A stretch of DNA of 33,398 nt. It comes from Pseudomonadota bacterium (GTDB taxonomy: Bacteria > Pseudomonadota > Alphaproteobacteria > Rhodobacterales > Rhodobacteraceae). Both the position numbers and the translations under genes were made by a program. The notes below the pieces were generated by a model. It was not told the origin of the DNA and did not search any database. It worked only from the letters and a program-made list of their open reading frames with translations. Location of the stretch: the NCBI GenBank assembly GCA_021779835.1, contig JAJXZX010000032.1:1-33398 (forward strand). The letters run 5' to 3'. Below are positions 1 to 7,984 of the stretch, one piece after another (positions within the stretch are counted from its first letter, which is position 1; each line of letters begins with the position of its first letter).

Positions 1-84
1 CGCCTGCCAAATCTCCAGATCGTCACCAGCACCGTCCGTTCCCGTCCAGCGCCATCCCGTCGCGCTTCGTCTGCGCTTCGGTAA
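1..84 (+). other. Left edge: possible 3' end of a plus-strand gene
   Basis: Frame 1 is open from the window edge to a TAA at 82-84 and a good rho-independent terminator for the same strand follows at 157-179. A plus-strand gene may therefore end here. The 27 visible residues match nothing I recognise, and a minus-strand frame is also open through the same bases. The call rests mainly on the terminator. Confidence 0.25.
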
Positions 85-156
85 GGCGGTGTTTAGGTCC
101 ACTCGCAAATACCCGCAAGAGGAAAAAAGCACTTCATGTGACGATTTTTTGTCAGG

Positions 157-179
157 CCCAACGTTTATTGGGTTTTTTT
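157..179 (+). terminator. Rho-independent terminator
   Basis: A five-base stem CCCAA/TTGGG (157-161 with 168-172) closes a six-base loop and is followed at once by seven T residues (173-179). The T-run is to the right of the stem, so it acts on transcription from the left, not on the minus-strand agmatinase gene. The rest of 85-303 shows no gene I can support. Confidence 0.6.
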
Positions 180-303
180 CGTCCGCAGCCCCCCTGCCCT
201 ACCGCCAACCGCCGCTCTTACTTCGCCTCGCCGGGCCAACATTCGACGCAAAACCACGCCAACCTGTTGATAACTTGCGATTCTCACCGCGATTCCCTGC
301 AAA

Positions 304-1275
304 TTACGCCGACTCACCCGCCATCTGCTCTGCCATCACGCACAGCATCTCGAACATGATCGACACGCCCAGGAACGCCGTGCCGCCCGAGGCATCGAAC
401 GGCGGCGACACCTCAACCAGATCGGCCCCCACGATATTCACCCCCTTCAACAGTCGCGCTACCAGCAAAGCCTGCCAGGAATTAGGGCCGCCCACCTCGG
501 GCGTCCCCGTTCCCGGCGCGTAAGCCGGGTCCACGAAGTCGATGTCGTAAGACACATAGGTCTCGCCGGCGCCCGCAATCGCGCGCGCCTCAATCATCAC
601 GTCCTCGCAGCCGCGCGCATGGAACTCCTCGATCGGGATCACCCGTATGCCCACCGCCTTGGCAAAGTCGCGGTCTTCCCGGTCATAGGCCGTGCCGCGG
701 ATACCGATCATGCAGACCCGGTGCGGGTCCAGCAGCCCCTCCTCCACCGCGCGGCGAAACGGCGTGCCATGCGTATACATCGTGCCGCCGAAATAGCTGT
801 GGAACAGATCGGTGTGGCTGTCGAAGTGAATCATCCCCAAGGGGCGCCCCTTTGCCAGCGCCCGCAGGATCGGCAAGGTGCAGAGATGATCGCCCCCCGC
901 CGTCATCGGCAATATCCCCTGCGCCCGCACGCGGGTATAAAACGCCTCCATCCGCGCGAGGCTGTCCATCAGGTCCGCCGGGTTCGGCCCCACGTCGCCC
1001 AGATCGGCGCAGTTCACCAGCTCGAACGGGCGTACCCCGGTAATGCCGTTCTCGGCGCGGATCATGGTCGAGGCGTCGCGCAACTGGCGCGGCCCATGGC
1101 GTGGCCCCGGCCGGTTCGTGGTGCCACCATCCCAGGGCGCACCGATGAAGCCAACCTGCACCTGCCCGATCCGCGCATCCTCCAGCGGCACATGCGGCAA
1201 CCGCATGAAGGTCGGCACCCCGGCAAACCGTGGCAGATCAAACCCCGACACCGGACGAAACGCTTTATCGACCAT
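304..1275 (-). CDS. speB: Agmatinase / arginase-family ureohydrolase
   Basis: This 323-residue protein belongs to the arginase/agmatinase family, binuclear manganese enzymes that hydrolyse a guanidino group and release urea. The metal-ligand motifs are visible in order: GGDH, then HFDSHTD in the middle, then SYDIDFVDP near the C-terminus, followed by GTGTPEVGG, which is typical of agmatinases and related guanidino hydrolases. Length is normal for the family. The ATG start at 1275 has an AAAGGG-like ribosome site just upstream. The gene stands alone, divergent from the bactofilin gene. Substrate (agmatine, guanidinobutyrate or another guanidino compound) cannot be settled from sequence, so the symbol is by family only. 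Confidence in the family is high. Confidence 0.88.
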   Translation of the reverse strand: MVDKAFRPVSGFDLPRFAGVPTFMRLPHVPLEDARIGQVQVGFIGAPWDGGTTNRPGPRHGPRQLRDASTMIRAENGITGVRPFELVNCADLGDVGPNPADLMDSLARMEAFYTRVRAQGILPMTAGGDHLCTLPILRALAKGRPLGMIHFDSHTDLFHSYFGGTMYTHGTPFRRAVEEGLLDPHRVCMIGIRGTAYDREDRDFAKAVGIRVIPIEEFHARGCEDVMIEARAIAGAGETYVSYDIDFVDPAYAPGTGTPEVGGPNSWQALLVARLLKGVNIVGADLVEVSPPFDASGGTAFLGVSIMFEMLCVMAEQMAGESA

Positions 1276-1496
1276 AATACGCCCTTTCTATCCCACCGGA
1301 CGCGCGACAGGCCCCGGCCCTTCCACCCTAATCCCCACCGCGCGCCGCGCGATAGCTTATTCCCGACGCCAATCGCCGCAATTCACCGGCAGAAAACCGA
1401 GCACGTTAACATCTGGTCTTGACCCCTCCCGCGCCTTCGGCGTCTAACCATCAATGAAATGAGAGACGCCCCAGCGCGCTCAAAAGGAGAACGACC

Positions 1497-1874
1497 ATGT
1501 TTTCGAAATCCGCCGACGGCGACGGCGCCACCGACACCACCCCCCGCAGCAACGCCGGTGGCCGCTCGCATCTGGGCGCCGACCTCCGCATCGTCGGCAA
1601 CATCAGCTCGACCGGCACAATAGAGATCATGGGAGAGGTTCAGGGCGACATCGACGCCAAAGCCCTCGTGATCGGCACCGATGGCCGCGTCACCGGCAAG
1701 GTCCGCGCCGAAACGGTAGAGGTGCGCGGCAACCTGTCCGGCACTGCCTCGTGCCACGCTTTCACCCTGCGCTCCACCGCCGTCGCAACCGTGCAAGTCA
1801 CCTATGACGCGCTGGTGATCGAGAACGGTGCCGAAGTCGACGGCAAATTCAAACACTCCGGCACCAAGGCCTAG
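1497..1874 (+). CDS. Bactofilin (polymer-forming cytoskeletal protein)
   Basis: A 125-residue bactofilin-domain protein. Bactofilins polymerise without nucleotide into filaments that organise cell shape, stalks or wall enzymes at the inner face of the membrane. From about residue 20 the chain has the repeating glycine- and valine-rich beta-helix pattern of the family (GNISSTGTIEIMGEVQGDI, then VIGTDGRVTGKVRAETVEV), with short polar tails at both ends. The start ATG follows AAAAGGAG at a good distance. It stands alone, without a neighbouring M23 peptidase gene as seen in some bactofilin operons. The opposite-strand frame over this region is a shadow. Family call is firm; cellular role is not deducible. 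Confidence 0.9.
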   Translation: MFSKSADGDGATDTTPRSNAGGRSHLGADLRIVGNISSTGTIEIMGEVQGDIDAKALVIGTDGRVTGKVRAETVEVRGNLSGTASCHAFTLRSTAVATVQVTYDALVIENGAEVDGKFKHSGTKA

Positions 1875-1883
1875 GCGTAGCGC

Positions 1884-1903
1884 GCGCGGGGCCTTCCCCG
1901 CGC
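1884..1903. terminator. GC-rich hairpin between convergent genes
   Basis: A perfect eight-base stem GCGCGGGG/CCCCGCGC with a CCTT loop lies between the stop of the bactofilin gene (1874) and the stop of the thioesterase gene (1921). There is no T-run on either side. It may act as a two-way transcription barrier or 3' RNA stabiliser rather than a classical intrinsic terminator. Confidence 0.5.
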
Positions 1904-1920
1904 CCGCCCGCCAGTGCGCC

Positions 1921-2340
1921 CTACCGGGGCGGGATCGAGTAAGTCAGACCGGCCCGCGCCACCACCTGCTCCTCCCCTTCCGAGCGGATAAGCACGTCAC
2001 CCACCGCCAGAACCCGCCCCAGTTTCAAAATCCGCGCTTCGGCCAGCAGGTCCACCCCCGCCGCGGGCTTGCGCATGAAGTCGATCGAGCAATTCGTGGT
2101 CACCGCCAGTGCCTTCGGCCCGATCTGCGCCAACAGGGCCAGATACATCGCAACATCCGCCAGCGCAAAGATCGACGGCCCCGACACGGTGCCACCCGGT
2201 CGCAAGTGCCGCGCGGCCACGCGAAACCGGACCAGCGCCGTCATCGGCCCCACCGCCTCCACCGCGTAGTCACGGCTGACCTGGGGAAACTCGGTCTCGA
2301 GAAACACCTCGAGCGCCGCCGCATCCATCGCTGGCACCAT
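1921..2340 (-). CDS. PaaI-family hotdog thioesterase
   Basis: About 139 residues with a single hotdog fold of the PaaI/YdiI thioesterase type, enzymes that hydrolyse acyl-CoA thioesters. The central helix region reads GPSIFALADVAMYLAL, with the family's Asp in the A-D-x-A motif, followed by TTNCSIDFMRKP on the next strand. The ATG at 2340 follows GGGGGGAAGAGG almost directly; a second ATG at 2328 has better spacing and is an alternative start. The gene is divergent from the crotonase-family gene at 2400, with only about 60 bp between starts, suggesting shared control of an acyl-CoA process. It is distinct from the paaI gene at 20265. Substrate unknown. Confidence 0.8.
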   Translation of the reverse strand: MVPAMDAAALEVFLETEFPQVSRDYAVEAVGPMTALVRFRVAARHLRPGGTVSGPSIFALADVAMYLALLAQIGPKALAVTTNCSIDFMRKPAAGVDLLAEARILKLGRVLAVGDVLIRSEGEEQVVARAGLTYSIPPR

Positions 2341-2399
2341 CCTCTTCCCCCCAAACAATTGCCGCACTAGAGTTCGACGAAACCGGGAGGAATGACAAG

Positions 2400-3191
2400 A
2401 TGAGCGACGATTTGGTCCTGCGCAGCAACGAAGGTAATGTGGCGATCCTGACGCTGAACCGTCCGCAGGCGCTCAACGCCCTGTCCGACGCGATGATCGC
2501 CGCCCTCAGCGCTGCGCTGACCACGCTGGCAGGCGAACCCGACGCCAAGGCAATCATCCTGCGCGCCAATGGCAAGGCCTTCTGTGCCGGGCATGACCTG
2601 AAGGAAATGCAGGCCGGTCGCGCCACGCCGGATCATGGTCGCGCCTATTTCGCGGATCTCTTCACCCGCTGCGCCGCGCTGATGAGCCAGATCGTGCATC
2701 AACCCCAGCCGGTGATTGCCGAGGTCCACGGCACCGCCGTCGCCGCAGGTTGCCAGCTTGTCGCGACCTGCGACATGGCCGTCGCCGCGGAAAACGCGCG
2801 GTTTGGCGTCAACGGGGTGAACATCGGCCTGTTCTGCTCCACCCCGATGGTGGCGCTGACCCGCAACGTCGCGCGCAAACACGCGTTTGAGCTGTTGACC
2901 ACCGGCGACATCATCGACGCGCCCCACGCCGCCCGCATCGGCCTCGTCAACCGCGTCGTGCCCAACGCATCACTGGCGGCTGAAACCATGTGGCTTGCGG
3001 GAACCGTCGCGTCCAAACTCGGCGCTGCGGTAAAGATCGGCAAACGCGCGTTTTACGAGCAGGCAGAGATGGATCTGGCCACCGCCTACGCGCATACCGC
3101 CGCCGTGATGGTGGAAAACATGCTGTGGCGTGATACCGACGAGGGCATCACCGCCTTCATCGAAAAACGCGCGCCCGATTGGAAGGGCTGA
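2400..3191 (+). CDS. Enoyl-CoA hydratase/isomerase-family protein without catalytic glutamates
   Basis: A 263-residue crotonase-family protein with good start (GGGAGG upstream of ATG). The CoA-binding and oxyanion regions are present (FCAGHDLKEM at about 62-70 and VHGTAVAAGCQLVATCD at about 109-125). In classical enoyl-CoA hydratase two glutamates add water: one in the GGGCEL motif and one in FGxPE. Here the first is Gln119 and the second region reads FGVNGV, with Gly139 at that place. The protein resembles the ECHDC2/ECHDC3 type, so ordinary hydratase activity should not be assumed; isomerase, hydrolase or other crotonase chemistry is possible. It is not adjacent to the paa genes and is not called paaF. 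Confidence 0.82.
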   Translation: MSDDLVLRSNEGNVAILTLNRPQALNALSDAMIAALSAALTTLAGEPDAKAIILRANGKAFCAGHDLKEMQAGRATPDHGRAYFADLFTRCAALMSQIVHQPQPVIAEVHGTAVAAGCQLVATCDMAVAAENARFGVNGVNIGLFCSTPMVALTRNVARKHAFELLTTGDIIDAPHAARIGLVNRVVPNASLAAETMWLAGTVASKLGAAVKIGKRAFYEQAEMDLATAYAHTAAVMVENMLWRDTDEGITAFIEKRAPDWKG

Positions 3192-3291
3192 AAACCGTGG
3201 GGGCGCGAAGGCGCGGCCCGTTTGTGGACGGCCTTGGCGAACCGCACGGGCGGTGCCCCGACGCCCCTTGCCTAGCGGTCGAAGGACTATT

Positions 3292-4965
3292 TCAAGGCGC
3301 AACCGTCGACTTCAACCGGCTTTCAATCAACATGCCTTCCTCGTCCAGAACCGGATAGGCTACCGAGATGACATGGGCATTCACGCGCTTCAGATCTCTC
3401 AGCATGTCGAGATGTAGCGAAGACGTTTGCAGACTCTCTGCGTAGCCGTCCCGCAGCCGGACGAAATGGCGCTCTGCAGATTCTCGTTCCATCCGGCGGA
3501 TATTGACTTTTACCTCCATCAGCTGTCGCGCCAACTGCTTGTCGCGGCTCATGAAGATCGTTTGGGCAATGCGCATGTTTTCCAACGTTAGAAGGAAGAT
3601 TGCGGTCAGCTCGCGATATCCTTCGTCCGAGAAACGCAATCCATGGGCGATTTTCTTGTCAACCTGGGCAGACAGTCCCTTATCGATAATGTCGCCGGTA
3701 TGTTCGAGATTGATGACATAGTCGAGGATAACGATCGAGCGACGTTGGTCCTCTTCAGCGACATCGCGCCCCATGCGGGATAGGTAGATCTTCACCTCCT
3801 GCTGAAGGCGGTCAACCTTGTCGTCCAGTAGCGCAACTTCCTGAAGCGGGGCCGGGTCGTTGTCCCTGAATGCCTTCATTGTCAGGGTCATCATTTTCTC
3901 AACAATGTCCCCGATTGCGAGCGCTTCCCTACTCGCACCGGCAAGGGCCATAGCGGGCACACCTAGCGACGATTCATCAAGCCACTGCGACCGCACGTCG
4001 TCGCCGCCCTCTGCATCAGGGATAAACCGCGCAACCACGCGTGAGATCAGCCCCGCAAAGGGCCAAATGAGTGCGGCGAGGATCAAGTTGAAACCAAGAT
4101 GCGCTTCAACCGGTATGCTTTCGGCCGAGAACGGCAACTGAAGCAAGGCATCACCCGCCAGACCTGCGAAGGGCATGGCGAACAGGCAGCCTATCCCCCG
4201 AATGGCAAGGTTGCTTGCGGTCACTCGCCGCGCCGATGGTGCAGACCCGAGCGTGGCAATCGTCGGCGGGATCGCCCCTCCAAAATTGGCGCCAAGCACC
4301 ATCACGACCGAGAGCGCGGGTGACAGGCCGCCCGCGAGGCTTAGTGACAGGATGAGCATGACAACGGCAAGCGATGACGAACACAGAACCGCCAGAACAG
4401 CGGCGAAAGCAAATGCGACCAGCCACGCCCCTCCAAGCAGGCCAAGAAATGCAGCCACTGCCTGTGAGTCCCGAATTGGCGCGGACGCCCCGTTGAGCAG
4501 GACAAGCGATAAAAGCATCATCCCGATGCCGATCAGTGCGAGACCCACGCCCCCCCAGATGGGCCGCGCCTGACGCCGCAGCACATACCCGACCAAAAGT
4601 AGAAACGGCGAAATTGCTTCAAGGCCGGCGGCGACGACCCAGGCGGTCAGCGCAGTGCCGACGTTTGCACCAAGCAACGCAATTTGTGCCATCCTTGGGC
4701 GGATCATGTCGGTTTCGACGAAAGACGCGGTCATCAGGGCCGTTGCGGTCGATGATTGCAGGCCAAGGGTCGCCACCAAGCCCGAGAAGAAGGCTCGTGG
4801 CCCCGTTCTGGTCCCGAAGCCAAGCGCCATCTTGAGCCGTAAGCCAAAAGCTTCGGTCATACCATCGCGGACCAGCCTCAGCCCGAACAGGAGCATGGCA
4901 ACGGCACCGCCGAGCTTGATCAGGACTGAAAGCGACTCCAATGACGTTCTCCGCTCCGGCTGCAC
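3292..4965 (-). CDS. Na/phosphate cotransporter with C-terminal PhoU-like domain
   Basis: A 557-residue inner-membrane protein of the NptA/YjbB family, which moves phosphate with sodium. The first about 320 residues hold the two inverted repeats with the typical GLQSSTATAL and LCSSSLAVVM segments and a run of hydrophobic helices, ending before residue 330. The C-terminal about 220 residues are a soluble helical PhoU-like domain (LDDKVDRLQQEVKIYLSRM, VINLEHTGDIIDKGL). The frame opens with GTG at 4965; a TTG at 4941 with a GGAG site about seven bases upstream is an equally good start. A phosphate-box-like sequence lies in the leader. Direction of transport in this family can be uptake or export, and sequence does not decide. 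Confidence 0.88.
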   Translation of the reverse strand: MQPERRTSLESLSVLIKLGGAVAMLLFGLRLVRDGMTEAFGLRLKMALGFGTRTGPRAFFSGLVATLGLQSSTATALMTASFVETDMIRPRMAQIALLGANVGTALTAWVVAAGLEAISPFLLLVGYVLRRQARPIWGGVGLALIGIGMMLLSLVLLNGASAPIRDSQAVAAFLGLLGGAWLVAFAFAAVLAVLCSSSLAVVMLILSLSLAGGLSPALSVVMVLGANFGGAIPPTIATLGSAPSARRVTASNLAIRGIGCLFAMPFAGLAGDALLQLPFSAESIPVEAHLGFNLILAALIWPFAGLISRVVARFIPDAEGGDDVRSQWLDESSLGVPAMALAGASREALAIGDIVEKMMTLTMKAFRDNDPAPLQEVALLDDKVDRLQQEVKIYLSRMGRDVAEEDQRRSIVILDYVINLEHTGDIIDKGLSAQVDKKIAHGLRFSDEGYRELTAIFLLTLENMRIAQTIFMSRDKQLARQLMEVKVNIRRMERESAERHFVRLRDGYAESLQTSSLHLDMLRDLKRVNAHVISVAYPVLDEEGMLIESRLKSTVAP

Positions 4966-4994
4966 GAAACCCTAAATCGTGCCGGGTCGGCAGC

Positions 4995-5014
4995 GTGTCA
5001 TAATTCCGTTACAA
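4995..5014. promoter_or_regulatory. Pho-box-like sequence upstream of the Na/phosphate transporter
   Basis: The 20 bases starting GTGTCATAATTCC match about 15 positions of the PhoB box (two CTGTCAT-type repeats spaced four bases apart), reading on the plus strand. The site is 30 bp upstream of the minus-strand transporter start. The repeat direction is opposite to that gene, which weakens the case because PhoB boxes are directional. I see no gene in the remainder of 4966-5257. Confidence 0.35.
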
Positions 5015-5257
5015 ATCGGCTTTGATGAACGGGGTGTCAACCAATACCCAAAAGCTGTGGCTTACAAACTTTCGTTGCCCAGTGCCCAAAAGGCGGACTA
5101 CGAAAGAATGCACAGCGCCCAGCCCCGGCGCTAGCGGTCAAGCGCGAAGGGGGCTGGTCCTTGTGCGATGCTTGCTGACCCCAAGCACGCCGTCGTTGTG
5201 CGCGATGTCGCGCGACACTGACCGCATCCGATCAGTTGGGGGTGTGGTTCCTGCGAT

Positions 5258-7036
5258 TTAGCCCGGACGGCGCAAGAGATAAAAAAAATCGCGGTTGTCG
5301 GGATAGTCGACAAACCGCGCCATCGGATGCCCGTTTCGGTCCCGCTTATCCGCCGCCGCCATGCCGGGGATGAGATGCTCAATCGGTGTCGCGCTGCCTT
5401 TGCCGGGGTACAGCGCAAGGTACGTGTGGACCAGCGCGTTCATGTCCAGATGCATGGCATAGGTGCAGCCATAGCCCTCGAAGGTGCGCGCCATGGCGGA
5501 GGGTGTGGCCGTGGAAAAATAACCGAACACGAGATAGCGTGCGGTGGGTGTTTTCAGCAGGCAAGCCCCCGAACGCAACGTGCGCAAGCGAAGGTCGGCA
5601 GAACCGGACCAGTTGCCGCCAAGCCAGCTTGTGACCTCGGAACCCGGCACGCCGGTTCCGCCATCGGGATTGCGTTCAAGCAGCGGCACCCCGTTCTGCC
5701 GGGCAAAGCGAATATGTGGTAGCAGCGCGTTATCATCCGCAGACCACGTCTTCAGATGCAAACTGCCATCGTCCAGCACAAATAGCGTGGAAAGGTCCGG
5801 TTGCAGGGTGCTCAGAACCACGCCCTGCTCGACGAACCCGTAGTGAGAGCCGTGATTGACGCGGGACAGCGGGCCGTCCTCGAATGCACCGTGGCGGCGC
5901 TTGAATCCGGCGGTGAATGTCGCCACGAGACTTGGCGCAAGGGCCGGATCGATCATACCAAGCGGCACCAGTGGGGCGGGCGATTTGATGCCGTCGGGCC
6001 CAGGAAGCGACGCATCGCGCACCGATGCCGGGGCACGCGGTGACCAGCCGAGGCCCGGGTGTTGGGTTCCCAACGCGTAGCCTAGATCGAATTTCGAAAG
6101 ATCGAAGGCAACCATGTAATCCATCGAATGTGCTTCGACGCGGTCGAGTGGGTTGGTCGTGCCGGGGCCGTTCAAGATTGAGGTGTCGAGGGCGCTTGGC
6201 GCCATCGCACTGGCAAAGACGCCCGGCACTCCATGGACCTGATACCAGGCCCCCAGATCCATTTTCCCCGGCGGCGTCCCGTCAAGGTGCAGGCCAATCC
6301 GGCTGCGCACGGTGGGATGGCGACTGGCGGCGGGAACAAGGTCGATGCTTGCCGCCAATCCCGAGGCGCCCGCATCAGGCGAAGCCGGTTCGGCTACGGC
6401 AGCCTGCGAATAGGCATCGCGCATAATGGTGTCTTTGACCAAGCCGACGATCATGTCGCCGCCCCAAACGTTATTGCGCAGGAAGTTTGCCGTCCACTCC
6501 AGCGTGGTGCTGTAGCCCGTTTGCGGATTGCGGAGGTAAAACGCCCCACCGCACAACGGCGCATAGGGCAGGTGCGTCGCGCGCGCATCGTGCAAGGCTG
6601 ACGGTGCCCCGTCCCACGGCGCGCAGGTCTGCGAGTGCCCATCCCGCGTGAGCACAAGCGTCGGCGTCGGCGTTTGGGAAAGCGTAATCTGCTGCCGCGA
6701 GGGATAGGGATTTTCAAGATGGAAATCTTGGCCGCCCGCACCGCCGCTGCCGCCGACGTGCAAAAGGAACCACGCGTTGATGGTGGGGTTTAGCGACGTA
6801 AAATCAATATTCTGCCCGTCGGAACTCTGCGCGGTGGTCAGCTGCCGGTATGGCTGCAAATCGACCACTGTTTTGGGCGCAACGCCGTGCGACACACCCT
6901 GAGTATCAACTGCCCCGGTGATTTGCGCGGCCACAACCATCGCACTGCCAAGCGTGAGCTTGAACACCAGACGGCTGGCACGACGACGAGGCGACGGGCC
7001 AGCGTGCGCGGGGCGCATCGGGGCTTGGTTGGTCAT
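5258..7036 (-). CDS. Large exported protein of uncertain function, C-terminal half weakly phosphodiester-glycosidase-like
   Basis: A 592-residue protein that I do not recognise with confidence. The ATG at 7036 is chosen because GGGAGAGG precedes it and an N-terminal signal follows: an arginine-rich stretch at about 16-23, then a hydrophobic segment at about 25-40. The mature part is rich in Gly, Pro, Ser and Thr with no other membrane helix, so it is probably periplasmic or secreted. The C-terminal third (EQGVVLSTLQPDLSTLFVLDDGSLHLKTW, broken here as EQGVVLSTL and VLDDGSLHLKTW, then YGCTYAMHLDMNAL) faintly recalls the phosphodiester glycosidase (NAGPA) fold; that is an inference from pattern only. 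It is divergent from the secreted DUF2271 gene at 7381. Confidence 0.6.
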   Translation of the reverse strand: MTNQAPMRPAHAGPSPRRRASRLVFKLTLGSAMVVAAQITGAVDTQGVSHGVAPKTVVDLQPYRQLTTAQSSDGQNIDFTSLNPTINAWFLLHVGGSGGAGGQDFHLENPYPSRQQITLSQTPTPTLVLTRDGHSQTCAPWDGAPSALHDARATHLPYAPLCGGAFYLRNPQTGYSTTLEWTANFLRNNVWGGDMIVGLVKDTIMRDAYSQAAVAEPASPDAGASGLAASIDLVPAASRHPTVRSRIGLHLDGTPPGKMDLGAWYQVHGVPGVFASAMAPSALDTSILNGPGTTNPLDRVEAHSMDYMVAFDLSKFDLGYALGTQHPGLGWSPRAPASVRDASLPGPDGIKSPAPLVPLGMIDPALAPSLVATFTAGFKRRHGAFEDGPLSRVNHGSHYGFVEQGVVLSTLQPDLSTLFVLDDGSLHLKTWSADDNALLPHIRFARQNGVPLLERNPDGGTGVPGSEVTSWLGGNWSGSADLRLRTLRSGACLLKTPTARYLVFGYFSTATPSAMARTFEGYGCTYAMHLDMNALVHTYLALYPGKGSATPIEHLIPGMAAADKRDRNGHPMARFVDYPDNRDFFYLLRRPG

Positions 7037-7380
7037 GTCCTCTCCCTTGTAGTCTGGCCTGACCATTATGTTGCCCCGCGCCGTCGACGAGATCGTCGAT
7101 GCAGGACTGCACCCAGACAGACATGGTGGACGCCACAGATGCGACGGTTTGATTTCACGCGGCCCGAAGAGTAGGCGACGCAACCTTGCGGCTCGCTGAC
7201 GGGAAAGCGGCACCACCATCAAAACGGGGGGCTTCCTGTATCGACCCAAATTCCCGCGAAACCTGTGCGATTTGACTTCCGTCAGGCTGCTAACAGGACC
7301 CCAGCGCTAAAACATCGAAGTTGCCCGGGTCTTGGCGCCATAATTCAGGCGGAGAGTCCCCTAATTGCTTGGAGCATCGC
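7037..7380. other. Intergenic region between two divergent exported-protein genes
   Basis: These 344 bases separate the starts of the large exported protein (-) and the DUF2271 protein (+). No credible reading frame or structured RNA is seen. A CATAAT hexamer at 7339-7344 could be a -10 element for the rightward gene, but a matching -35 is poor. The ribosome site for the rightward gene is GGAG at 7371-7374. Confidence 0.4.
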
Positions 7381-7854
7381 ATGAAAAAATCCATGTACGC
7401 TTTCGCCCTCGTCGCCGCGATGACACTCGCTCCGGCCGTTTCAAACGCGAAAACCGTTAACGTCACCGTCAATTTGAAGCAGTATAATGGGTATCCTGCC
7501 TTTCTGGCGGTTTACCTGACCGATGCGCAGGGGCATTATAAGGAAACCATCCACCTTGCCGGCTTCCCCTTGGGCTATTTTGGCCATCTGCGACACTGGC
7601 TCAGGGAAAGCCGCGGGCAAGTGCCAAATCTTGACAGCATAACGGGCGCGAGTGTTGGCCCGGGACAGACCCTGCAATTTTCGGCAGACATTGCCGACGC
7701 CTTGCTGAATGCCGGCTATCAAATCCACATTGACGACGCCTCGGAATGGATGATGGAAGTCCCCAACGACGCCGTCGTTTCGCTGGACGCCCAGAATGCA
7801 GGCAAGCCCGTGCCCGGCAAGACCTATATTCAGGATATGTCGTTCACGATGTGA
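7381..7854 (+). CDS. Secreted DUF2271 family protein
   Basis: A 157-residue protein with a clear Sec signal peptide (MKKSMYAFALVAAMTLAPAVSNA, here shown only as its start MKKSMYAFALVAAM and end AVSNA) cut at about residue 23. The mature part fits the DUF2271 family of periplasmic proteins: a beta-rich start (YNGYPAFLAVYLTD), a central HLRHWLRES helix, DSITGASVGPGQ, and a closing beta segment. The family is often found beside PepSY or flavin-transfer genes in other genomes, but neither is present here. ATG 7381 is preferred over an upstream start in the same frame because the signal peptide begins there and GGAG precedes it. Biochemical function unknown. Confidence 0.75.
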   Translation: MKKSMYAFALVAAMTLAPAVSNAKTVNVTVNLKQYNGYPAFLAVYLTDAQGHYKETIHLAGFPLGYFGHLRHWLRESRGQVPNLDSITGASVGPGQTLQFSADIADALLNAGYQIHIDDASEWMMEVPNDAVVSLDAQNAGKPVPGKTYIQDMSFTM

Positions 7855-7918
7855 CGGGGCGCGATCGGCAACAGACCGCGCCCAATGCCGCGCCCAAATC
7901 GCGAAAATTCATGGTCCA

Positions 7919-7932
7919 TTGATACAGGTCAT
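7919..7932 (+). promoter_or_regulatory. Partial FNR/FnrL-like site upstream of the group 3b hydrogenase operon
   Basis: TTGATACAGGTCAT has a perfect left half (TTGAT), the right four-base spacer and a degraded right half (GTCAT against ATCAA). It lies about 53 bp before the ATG of the beta subunit gene. If the start of transcription were 41 bp downstream of its centre, it would fall near 7967, leaving a short leader with GGAGGG before the ATG. No strong -10 is visible, so this is only a candidate. Confidence 0.4.
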
Positions 7933-7984
7933 GTCCTTTTCGGTCGCGATCGAATTTCTAAGTGCATCACTTGGAGGGCGCGGC

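Noticed and set aside
123..150. A-run and T-run flanking 16 bases, considered as a minus-strand terminator for the agmatinase gene
   Set aside because: The intervening sequence does not form a GC stem, and the distance from the gene end is over 150 bp.
1420..1450. TTGACC followed by TAACCA as a sigma-70 promoter for the bactofilin gene
   Set aside because: The spacer is 20 bases and the -10 match is poor.
1383..1856. Minus-strand 157-residue frame opposite the bactofilin gene
   Set aside because: Its glycine/alanine/valine-rich sequence is the mirror of the bactofilin repeats, and the plus strand has a proper ribosome site and a clear family match.
5022..5261. Possible 79-residue gene in the gap before the large exported protein
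   Set aside because: No ribosome site, no recognisable domain, and codon use unlike the neighbours.
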